Positions 27,801-39,800 of a stretch of 64,000 bases of DNA are shown piece by piece. A program made the position numbers and the translations under genes. A model generated the notes under the pieces. It was given only the letters and a program-made list of their open reading frames with translations. It did no database searches and was not told the DNA's origin. Positions within the stretch are counted from its first letter, which is position 1; every line of letters starts with the position of its first letter. Where the stretch lies: NCBI GenBank assembly GCA_941918925.1, contig OW799234.1, positions 41,756,412 through 41,820,411 of the forward strand. The letters are read 5' to 3'. Source of the stretch: Phyto melanocephala. Its lineage: Eukaryota > Arthropoda > Insecta > Diptera > Rhinophoridae.

Positions 27801-30800
27801 AATTACAAATGAAATATTTTAAAATTACACAGCCCGACAAAATTTAAAAACATTTCTGCTTCTTTGAAATTAGTTTGTCTCTATCAGCTCTAGTTTTCAT
27901 GATATAGCTTTTTTATACCCTCCACTGTAAGTGAGGAGGGTATATATCAGTTTGTCTTTCCGTTTTTTCCGAAAATATTATTTTTTGTGTAATTGCTAGC
28001 TGATTAACGGGAACTTTATTTGTGTAATATTATTCAGAACGTTATTTTTTCTTTTTGCACTCCAACTGCATATCGGAAGTTAGTTGCTTGGAAGAAGTGG
28101 TTTATTGCAGTTGGCAAAGTTTTATAAAAAAGTGTTGATCTAAATAGAAATGACTTCCAATAGAAGATGTTGTAAAAATAACGCTGACACATTTTGTTAT
28201 ATTTGTGGAGAATACACCTTTAAAGAAAACATAAGACCTATTTCCGCATGTGTTAAAAAATCGTATTTAGATTACTTTGGAGTTGATCTTGGTGACCAAG
28301 ATAAAAGCTGGGCTCCACACATTGTGTGCAATACTTACTGTGTAAATTTGCGACAGTGGACTTAAGGAAAACGAAATAGGCTTAAGTTTGGTGTGCCGAT
28401 GGTTTGAAGAGAGCCCAGAAATCATTTGGACGACTGTTACTTCTGTTTAGTGAGTATTGTTGGTATTAATAGGGAAAATCGAAATAAATGGCAGTATCCC
28501 AATTTACCGTCAGCGCGCCGTTCAATTCCCCATTCCGAAGATGTTCCCATTCCAAAACTGAATGATTCTTCAGAGCTGAGTTCGGAGATTGAACATAATA
28601 CCGCCAATGATCTAACTGATTGCGACAGTGTTTTTTTGAAGACACAGAAACTATTCCTCAATGTTTTAATCAATGCGAGTTGAATAACTTAATTCGAGAT
28701 TTGGCCTTATCAAAAGAAGCGTCTGAAGTGTTAGCTTCGATGTTAAATGATAAGAATTTGTTAGAACGTGGAACAAAAATAACTTATTACCGCACTAGGG
28801 ATAAAGCTTTTTTAAAATTTTTTACTAAGGAAGACAATCTAGTGTTTTGTAATAATGTAAATGGTCTTATGCAGGAAATGGGGCTATCTAAGTATTTACC
28901 TAGCGATTGGCGCCTCTTCGTGGACAGTTCCAAGAGAAGTTTGAAGTGCGTCTTATTGCACAATGGCAATGTGTATGCCTCAATTCCAATTGCGCACTCC
29001 ACAACAATGAAAGAAGAATATAACAACATTGCATTAGTGATGAAAAAGATAAAATACCAAGACCACCAATGGATCATTTGTGTTGATCTTAAAATGGTAA
29101 ATTTTCTTCTTGGAGAACAGAGTGGTTATACTAAGTACCCTTGCTTTTTGTGTCTCTGGAATAGCAGATCCAAGCAACTACATTGGCGGCAAAAATATTG
29201 GACTACTAGAGAAAAAAGTGATTGTTGGCCATAAAAATATTCTAAATGAAGCTTTATGGGTCGATTATGGATAGAAACTGAACTTTAGTTGAGTTGCAAG
29301 CTAGCAACTACAATTTTTCGGTTGCCAAATTTTCATATGAAATTGACAGTTGTTAGTTGCCAGTTGCCATCTTTAATGCCTGAGGTTCGGTTGCTATCCA
29401 TAATCGACCCATTAGTTGGACGTGAAAATATTGCAGTTTGTTAAGGCTCTGAATCACGGTGGGGAATGTTTTGCATATATTTGCAGCAAAATGAATAATC
29501 TAAGTAGAGATAAGATTAGAGCAGGATTTTTTGACGGTCCCCAAATAAGGCAGTTTATGAATGACAACGATTTTGATAAGTCAATGACGGAAACTGAACG
29601 AAATGCGTGGACATAATTCGTGCAAGTTATAAAAAATTTCTTGGGAAATAATAAAGCTCCAAATTATGTTCAATTAGTGGAGAATATGCTGGATAAGTTC
29701 AGAGACCTTGGCTGCAACATGAATATTAAAATCCATTATTTACACAGTCACTTGGACCGATTTCCCGAAAATTTGGGTAATTTAAGCGAAGAAAAAGGAG
29801 AAAGGTTTCACCAAGATATCAAAATTATGGAGAATCGGTACCAGGGAAGGTGGGATACATATATGATAGCAGACTACTATTGGAATTTGCAAAAAGATTT
29901 TAATCCGGCTGTTCATTCTAGATTTCTTCTTTGTTTTTTTTTAATTCCTATGAAAAAGTTTTACTTTTTAAATATTAAAAAAAAGCTATATCATGAAAAC
30001 TAGAGCTGATAGAGACAAACTGATTTGAATTCAGCGCACCCAAATTAACTAGAATCAGTTGATAAATTCAAAGAAGCAAATTGAGTGTTGGCCTGTGTTA
30101 TTTAATGATATTGCTCCTGAAGAGATAAAAGACCTGCGTTAGAAATTTGTTTAATTTTTATTTATGTTCTAATTTCTATTTACCAAATATATTTTTTTAT
30201 ATGTATGTATATTAACAGCTTTTAATTTTTTAAACATTATTTTATATTTTTCTGTTTTTCGATTATAAACTAATCCATATTCGTATATTTTTTCCTTTTT
30301 TACATACTTTTAATGGGACTTTTGTGCTTGTGTTAATATTAACAATTCTCTGCCGTGCCTTAAACTAATTAATTTTCTAATAAATCAATTTTTTTTTCTT
30401 TTTTAATATGTTAACTAACCAAAAAAACTACGATTTAAACAAACTTGTTCATAACAAATATTAATTGAAATATTTTGCACTGCATCCTTGGATAATTTCA
30501 AATTTTAAAATAATATTATACTAAAAAAACCTAAAAAAATATTTAACATGATTTTAAATTGTAATAAATGAAAAACTGTCAACAATTTATTTTTGCTTGC
30601 GCACATGTCACTGCACACATATTATACATACATATTTCAATAAATACCTTAATTGCTTAATCATATAAACATACTAACTAACTAACTAACTAACATACGA
30701 ACAAACCAAAGTAGTTTCATACATTTATAAGGGACAAGAACGGAAAACGTCTTTACCGTACAATTTATTCACAGAATTACATACAAAAATGCCACTTGGA

Positions 30801-33800
30801 AATTCAACGAAATGAAGGTATTTGCAACATGACCATGGACAAAAACAACTATCGGCCGAATTATGAATTTTACAACTTTACGCTGAAAGGTCAAAATGAA
30901 GTCGGAATAAATGTTCAAAGTTTTTGGATAAATCACTACGAAAGTGGTAAGTTACTTTTTGTTTTCTGTAATGAGATTTTTAATTGAACTTATTTGTAAT
31001 GTGATTTATTATTTTTAACAAGGAAATTACATTAGTTTAGCCAAATATATATTTTATATATTGGTGTCACCCAAAACTTTTTGTAATTTCCTTAAAATAT
31101 TTGCTAAATAAATTTTGAATTGAGTGCATCATTGGTATATTTGCAGTAATTCCTCCCCGACCCGAATATACTTTTGAAGATATAACAAATAATACAGTTA
31201 TAATTAAGTGGAACAATCCCAAATATAGTTTTTATGCCACCAAAGGTTTGGAATATGAAATTCGCTTAAGGCCCAAAGGGGCACATTGGGTATATCCAAA
31301 AAATTATGAAATTCGTAATAATCGTTCGGAGTATAAGCTGATTGTGCGTAATTTGTCATTTGCATACTTTTGGTATGAGATTAGTGTGCGTTTGCGTGTT
31401 AAGAGGTCGGTCCGCAATGACGACAACTATTGGAGTGAGCCGTATATTCAAAAGTTTCGAACGCTAGCCTGTCCACCAAACACAGCACCCATAACTGATG
31501 AAGGTAGTTTTTATATAGATTCAAGTGAAACAAGAGTGCGTCTTTATTGGCGCCAATTGCCGAACTATGAGGAAAATGGCCCTGACTTTAAATATTTAAT
31601 TAAAGAAGTAAAGCGTGATGGCGTTAAAGTGTAAGTTTGATTTGTGAGACTTATGGGCACGTAAATTTTTATATTATTATTATTATTTTTGTTATTATTT
31701 TAGATCTTTGACACCTTTGCACATTGATCGTACTTCAGCCACGTTTCTCTGGCATAAACGCCACAATTATACTTTTATTATTAAAAGTATTAATGCTGCG
31801 GGAGAGTCGCCCAATAATAGCACAATTTTTGTACCAGCTTGGTCTAAGCACCACGAACGGTCCTTTTCTCCACAATGGATTCGAAATGTTTATCATGCTA
31901 CAAATCGTACTTTTACGTTGTCCTGGAGTCCTCCGTATAATCAAAAATATTTAGTTGATTACACTGTTTTTTGGTGTCAATCAAAACACGCCACCACCAC
32001 AGAGTGTGAAGTAAGTTGTGAAGTGAAATAAATGTAATAATTTAAAACAAACGAATTGATCCAAATAATTTTTAGGATACAATTTTTTTTAAACATGTTG
32101 ACAAAGAATCGACATTGTTTTACACATCGCCACAAAAGCAAGATGAAATTTTAAATTTAGCCGTGTCTGCAAATTATCGAGACTTTAATACTGGAATGCA
32201 TTGGACTATGTGTTCGGCAGATGTGACTAGCGAACTTATCAAATTGGAACCCGAAGTGATTGATATAAAAAATCGTTCCATTACTGTACAATGGAGTACA
32301 GATCGTGTATGTTCGTCTCTTGTGGAAGGCTACAATTTGTTTTATTGTAGAGTACAACGGCCCTCTCAATTTTTCCAAAAGATGGTAGATTTAGATTATA
32401 GCTGCTTAGAAGAAGGCACAAAATTAACTATTCCAAATACAGCGAAAAAATATACTATTTACAGTCTAAACCCCTATTCATCGTACAAAATAGAAATGAA
32501 TATGTTTTCTAAATTGAAACGGGGAAATTTGAGTGATGTCCAAATTATAAATACCCACGAAGACGGTTAGTTAGTTAGATGTACACTAAATTTAAATACT
32601 GTTTTTTGTTTTGTTTTTACTTATTTCAGCTCCCACTAAGCCGAACAATTTAAAAGCTTACAATGTTACAAGTAATTCCGTTATTTTAACTTGGTCACAG
32701 CCTGAGCATCACAATGGCCTTTTAAGAAGATACCGAATAGCGTAAGTAATTGTGAAGTTTAGTTATTAAATTTTTTTTTGAATCGGGTTGGGTATAAACC
32801 CAACTTTTTTTATACCTCAACTTTTTGTTTATAAAATAAACAACAACAAAAATATTTTCGTTTAGATAACAATAATAACTGTCGTTAAAATACAGCGACT
32901 CACAGTTTATTTGATGCAGGTAATACTTTTTTAGAAAAACGAAAATGACTCGAATGATGTAAAGGGTCCGCCAAATAACTTTTTTTTAAATTGCTATAAA
33001 AAAAAGTGTAGCTTCGGCTGTGTGGTACGTAGCGCCGTCCTGTTGAAACCAAATGTTGCCAATATCATCCTCTTCAAATTTTGTGAGCAAAAATTCGTTT
33101 AACATGGCCCGATAACGATCGCCATTGGCTACGGCCACTCCTTGCTCATTTTCGAAGAAAAATGGCCTCTGGACCGAAATCCGCACCAAACAGTGACTCG
33201 TTTTGGGTGTATCGGCTTTTCAATGTAAGGTTCGTTCAAGAACTCACAAATTTGTACGAATTTGTACAAATTTTTACTGCATTTTACGAAATTGCGTTCG
33301 TTTACACAAATTTGTAGTAAATGAGAGCACAAATAGAGAGCGAAAAGTGACAGTTCTTGACTGAGTATTTGCAAATTTTTACTACAGAAATTTCTTGCAG
33401 TAAGATTTAGCAAAACCAAAAAACATATGATTCGCAATGTAAACAACAAAAGTAAGCAAAAAAAAAGTATACAATTTGTGAAAAAAATATTAAAAAAAAG
33501 AAAAATCCAAACAAAAGTGCAAAATATTATTAAATTTAAATTGTTTGTAAAATAAAGTTAGTTAACAATGTCTACAGATGAAAGAATGGAACTGCCTGAA
33601 TCTGGCGCAGGTATACATACTTAAATACATATTTGAACATATGTATGTACATAGTTCCCATTAAACAACACAATATTTATTTGCCATCAGCTGTTGCTTC
33701 AATCTTACGAATTTTTACAAATGTCTGTTCGAGTACTTTTTTGGACAAATTTACTACAAAGTGCAGTAAAAGTCCTCGAACGAACTTTATATTGGTTCAG

Positions 33801-36800
33801 CGAAAGGATAAAACTAATTATCTGTCAAATCAGACATGAGCTAGGTGTTACCATTCACGAAATAAGCACTAGTTGAAAAAAAAAAAAACGTTAGATGGCG
33901 GACAATTTACTTTTTACCGCTGCAGAAAAAACAATAACAAAAGCAAAACTTGGTGTAATAATATAGAAACAAATAATTTTCTCATCAAAATATGCTCACA
34001 GCTTAAGGGTCATTATTACAACTTGCCGACAAAGTTAATGTTAATAAAAGGTAACTTTTGTTAACGTGAGCAATAAACTGACCATTAAGTATTTTTTGTT
34101 ATTACAACCTGCCTGTAAAATAAATTGTTTTTTTTTTTTTAAATATGGCAGCACCAAAGCAAATGCTGAACAAATTAATTAGTTCTTTAAAAACAAAGTG
34201 ACAACGACAAGCAATTAGTAATCAATTCCCTTATACGGTAGAAAATATGGTAACTTTTAATTATAAACCTCACGTTAAAAGTTAAAGGTAGAGTGATCTT
34301 CCCTTTAACTTATCGGACACTTTTACGTTAAAGTGAAGTTGTAATAACGAAAAACTAGTTATCTGTCCGATAACATCCTTACTTTAGTTATCGGTAAGTT
34401 ATAATAATGGCCCTAAATGATGCAGTGTATTTTATATTTTTTCTGAGAATAAAATAACGGTGCAATGTATTTTTTTCTGTTTAGCTTAGCGTCTTAAGAC
34501 ATTCTTAAAAAAATTTTGTAAAGAAAAGTTGAAAAAGAATAAATTTTTTGAAAATGGGAAAACGGACCTCATTTGAAAAAAGGGAAGACGTTATTCGTCA
34601 TTATAAAGAGGGAAAAAAACAACGAAAAATTGCAGAAATTGTTGCTATTAGTTCGTCAACTGTCCAGCACATCACAAAGGTTTCGCCACGAAAATAGGAT
34701 AGAAGATAAGGGCAGATCTGCGCCAAATAAATTATTTAATTATGCAGATAAGAGGTGGATTGTTCGCAAAGTTAAAGAAAACCCCGATTTAAGCGTTCCA
34801 AAATTAACGAACGAAGTCGAAAAATACTTAGGCAAGGTATGTAACCCTGAAACTGTTCGTAGAGTTCTGCGCGAAGAAAATTTGCATGGAAGAACTGCCC
34901 GAAATAAGCCGTTGATTAATGCTCGTAATAGAAAACGAAGAATAGAGTTTTGCAGACAACATATGACCAAATACATTTCGTTCTGAAAGTCCGTTATTTT
35001 TGCGGATGAAAGCAAATTTAACTTTTTCTGATGGAAAGTCCTGCGCTTGGAGAAAACCAAATACTGCGCTTCAACCATGTAATTTGCGCTCTACAGTTAA
35101 ACACGGGGGGTAGTGTGATGGTATGGGGTTGCATGTCCTAATTAGGCGTCGCAAATTTACCATTTATTGAAGGAAACATGGATAAAAAGATGTATCTGGA
35201 TCTGCTAAAAAATAAGTTAGTACAAAGTGCGGATAAAATGGGCATTCGGAATTCGTTTAGGTTTTACCAAGACAACGATCCCAAGCATACGTTTGGTATT
35301 GTGAAAATTTGGCTTATATAGAACTGCCCACAGATAGTACAGACACCTGCACAGAGTCCAGATCTCAACGTCATTGTGGTCAGTGCTGGAAAATATAATA
35401 AGAAACCACAATATTTCTGATTCCTCTGATCTGAAACGGGCACTGCAGGAGGAATGGGATAAAATTAGTTCCGCTTATACAGCAAAACTGGTAGAATCTA
35501 TGAATTCCCGATTAAAAGCTGATCTCAATCAAAAAGGATATCCAACTTAGTATTAGCCGTAATCGAAATATTAATGTTTTTATGTTTTTTTAATACTTTT
35601 AATTTAGTGCATCAATTAAGCTGTGATCTGAAAACTGTAACTGAGTTATTAAATTTACTTTATCTCTTTTATGAAGAAACCTTTTTTGTTAATTTTTGTT
35701 ATTAAATAAAACATGTAACTTAAATATATAAAAAATATAAAATTTCTTTCTGTAATGGAAATACATACCATAAAATATATTTGATATTTTAGTATTTTTT
35801 TTGGCTGCATCAAATAAGCTGTGAGTCACTGTATGTTACTGAAATTTACTAGCGATATATATAAAGATGTTTATGAATATGCAATAGTTTTCAAATGTAC
35901 CTTTCAATATAAATGTCCTATGAGATATTTAAAAATATTTGCAATTATAGTTCCAAAATTTCCCTTTAAATATATTTCCTTTGCATTGGAACACCACACA
36001 TGAGGCTCAGATATTTTATATATATTTTTTTTTTGTGTTTGGGATACCATGCCTACTTTATTATAGTTTGTCTTCATACAAATCTTGTCCTAAAAATTAC
36101 AAATGTAACAAAAAGAATCAGCGAAATCCGTCAAGCCGTTCTCAAGTAATGTTCTTACATACATGCGAAAATTTAGATGCTGCATCGGTCAATGTCGCCG
36201 TAAGTATTTAAGGTTATGTTATTTTAACACCAGGTATCTCACGATACCATAAACCAATTAAGAGGCGATTTTGGCAAGCAATTAATCTCACGTTTTGTAG
36301 TAGTCCATTGACCGCCAAGGTCATGTAATTTGACATCACTAGAAATAAAGGAACGAAAAGTATGGCAAAATTGGAGCTCACGGATAGATCAACATTCGAA
36401 TGATATAATCCTTAAAAACTTAATAGCGTACATTTATTTATCTCCTCAATATTATGTTTCATTCAAGTTTTCGAATTTTCTGTGTTTTGATTTTTATTTG
36501 CACAACTCAAACAGTTAAAAAAATCATCCGTTATAATAGGGGGAATATAAAAAACGGAAACAAGAAAAATATCTAAATACTTATGTAAATACAAATAAAC
36601 AATCAGTTTCTAAGTTTTTTTTTTTAAATAATAAAAAAATTGAGTTTAAGCTGAACAACAGAAACGCATCTAGGCATATTGCCTGTTATATGTGAATATT
36701 GTATAAATACTCATACATAAACTACTTATATACCGCTTTAATTGTTTTTTCTAATTTAAATCAATAGGGGATTCGTATAATCTACTAAAGGCCTATTGTA

Positions 36801-39800
36801 CGTTTTAAACTTGTATCATTAGTTACGTTTATATAAGTTTAAGTGAATTTGCCTAATAAACTATGATTTTTTTAGGTTTAATAACGAACATCAGATAATT
36901 AATTGCCAAGCCGATGAAGATAAATGTGCTTCAAAGCAAATGGAATACAAACTAGAAAATCTTAGTAGCTACACCACCTATAAAATATATATTATTGCCT
37001 ACACAACCGCTCCATCTGATCATAGTAACGATATTACTGTAAAAACACTTGTAGGAAGTAAGTATAAACTTTAATTATTTGCACAGTTACGTAGTTTTGA
37101 GTTTGAGCAACAAAATATTTGTATTTCTTTTTATAGTTCCCTCTAATCCACGCAATGTTAAAACAAAAGATAATGCCCAACATATATTGCAGTGGTCACG
37201 ACCTGAAGTGCCTTCAGGACGTGTTGAGTTCTATGAAGTCGCCATAACCCTATGGTATAAAGATCAAATACAAAGACAACATATATCGGGAATCATCGAT
37301 ACCAATGAGTGCGAGTTTCGTTTGCCAGTTTGCATAGATGCTGATTATCGTTTTACTAAGGAGGTGCGTGCAGTGAATGTTGTGAGACGCGACACAGAAA
37401 TTGATCACTACTTATTTGCCACGAAAAATATATCAAACGATGATCTCAACGATAAGTACTTGGAAAACGATGACTTGAGATGTGTAGGTACCTCTATGGG
37501 TACTGAAGAACAAATGCCAATTCTCCATAAGTATCAGGATATTCAGAAATATGTTCAGTACAAGTCGGTATGGGAAAAGGGTCCTGTAACTAACTGCTCG
37601 GATCCCAAGTTAAGCCGCATAACGATGTTGGCTGTGATAATTGTAGTTTCTTCCCTGGGAGTCATGGTGGCCTTTTATGTGGCACGTAATAAATATCAAA
37701 AAATGGCAAATATTTCTTGTGCTCTCCCGCCAGGCTTAGAGGCTATGACCTATCCGATTAAAGACAATGTCGATGGTGGCGATGGCTTCCGTCGTAGAAA
37801 GGATCCATTTTACAACAATGAAAGTCGTCGTTTGCTGTCCTCTGCAAGTCACGACTCCGGCTATGTCTGTCACAATGGTGACCACAACAATTGTGATCGT
37901 AGTGATAGGATTGCTTCATGTTCGTTGGGCCAAAGCAGTGGCTATATTGGGTCCAATCATTCTAAAGAGTATTGCGCTCGGGAAACACTTGTGGCTACTG
38001 ATGCTATAAGTGATGATAGCTGTATCATTGCTCAAACACCAATAGTCGATGATGCCTACATGGTTATGGAACTATTGAAACCGAATACTAATAATACTAC
38101 AACATTCGATAACATTATGACAAAATCGGACAGTAATAAAAACGGTTATGTGCAGCCAAGCTTTACATCTATAGCAGCATGGAGTGCCACAAAAAATACT
38201 TCGCCGCCTATGATGGCCACAAAATTGCCAGCCGCATGCTTATCCACAGATAATGGTTACAACAAACAAATACCAACATCAATACACACTAAACTTTTGC
38301 CATCTGAGAATGGCTACGTTAAGCCAAACAATATTTTTAACTGGCCCGTAGAGAAAATACCTCAGCAAAACACTGTAGCCTACTCGACGCCAAATCAAAG
38401 TATTATGCCAGCATTGCCATCAAGTTTGGTTTATGTGGAACCACAATTACTACGAAAGGTTTGTATTAAAAAAGTTATACCATTCATCAGAGTGCTAATG
38501 GTATATCGTCACCTTAAAGACGAAATAACCTATCTGTAGTTTTCAAAAGTTTACAGGAGAGGCAATATTGAAACGAAAATTACATATTTTGATTAAAATG
38601 AAACCAGAATTATATATTTGATTGAGAAAATTTTGTTTTTTTTTTTTTTTTGATGTCACTTAGGTTATTTGGAATTGTAAAAATCTAAAACCAAATAGCC
38701 TATCAGCAGTACTAATTAGTACATTAAATATTAACAATTATAGTTTCTTTTACTGGGTTAAGTAAAAAAAAGTATTTAATGTTTGTTTAAATTACACTAT
38801 GCAACAAAATTAAACTTTTATTGTGATTTTTGATGATTTATTCTTCTCTCTTTTAAGTGCGTAACGGTCCTCTAGGTATTAACTTAGTAATAACTTGGTC
38901 ATTTGTAATATTAGATCATCAAAATTTTGCACACATATTCGTTATGATATAGGAAATAATAATCCATAAAAACCTAAATTTTTGCTAATAGGTTATGAGG
39001 TCTTTAAGATTACGATATATAGATTAACCATTTTGTTTGTAATTTCTACAATATTAATTTTCGACCGCATAAAGTTTCACATCCCACTATATGTGTTAAA
39101 CTTTTAGAATTATTCGGCAACGTAAACCAGCAAAATCGGGCCATAATCTTCTGCGACTAGAGTAATCAAATATTCAAAGACCGGTTTTTGAATAACTCGG
39201 AAAACTCTTGTAAAAAAAGTTTTCAGTTTTTTACACGATTATTATACCTATATTTATTTGGCCATTCCGTTTGTAACACATTGAAATATTCATTTTAGAG
39301 ACCTACGACGATCTAATTATGTCCGTCCGTCCGTCAGTATTTTGAAAGCACGATAGAGCTCCTCGAATCGAAAAAGGTAGGGGGAAAAAATGTTTGCAAA
39401 CCATTTCTTATACGCAAGACTTGCTTGGTATTGAAAATGGGTTAAATCAGTATTTAAGGAATAGAGTTATAGCTCGTAATGCAATAGTAGATCAAAAAGG
39501 TCTTCCAAGATCGAATAAAATTCAACTGTGTCTAAATGCTCAAATTTATCTATACATTACGAAAGGAGTTATAGATCAAAATGTATACCGCACAGAGTGT
39601 TTTTCGGTTTATTTTAAACTTAAAACAAACAAAATTAGATGTGTTTCTAAAATTTTCAAAAAATTGCTCCTTAATCAAAAAATTGAAATCACGGAAATTT
39701 AAGGTGACACGTACACTTTAACTACCACATTCCATAAAACGTTTTATTTTAAATTCATATTTTTTTTATGGACAAAAATTTTGGAAGATAAAGGGCTATA

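Larger units (their letters stand above)
27868..30077 (+). mobile_element. TIR-bounded element carrying a CYVCG gene (copy 2)
   Basis: The left arm GTTTGTCTCTATCAGCTCTA, GTTTTCATGATATAGC (27880-27914) is mirrored on the right at 29985-30023. Further out, GCTTCTTTGAA at 27868 pairs with TTCAAAGAAGC at 30067. The right arm has about 45 extra bases relative to the left. The arms enclose one gene family member and little else, which is the layout of a DNA transposon. A TATACCC scrap (27913-27965) sits just inside the left arm. No target duplication was settled. Confidence 0.68.
32893..35831 (+). mobile_element. Tc1-type DNA transposon with nested insertions
   Basis: The inverted ends CAGCGACTCACAGTTTATTT and AAATAAGCTGTGAGTCACTG extend to 27 bases with two mismatches. 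They are flanked by TA on both sides (32891-32892 and 35832-35833). At 2.9 kb it is longer than the usual 1.6 kb because a mariner copy (32956-33912) and a MITE (34007-34413) inserted between the left end and the transposase gene. It lies in the dome intron before the exon at 36876. Confidence 0.88.

Noticed and set aside
30796..30987. Apparent start of a small + strand gene
   Set aside because: It is the inner part of a dome exon that starts at 30715; the first codon is TTG, not ATG.
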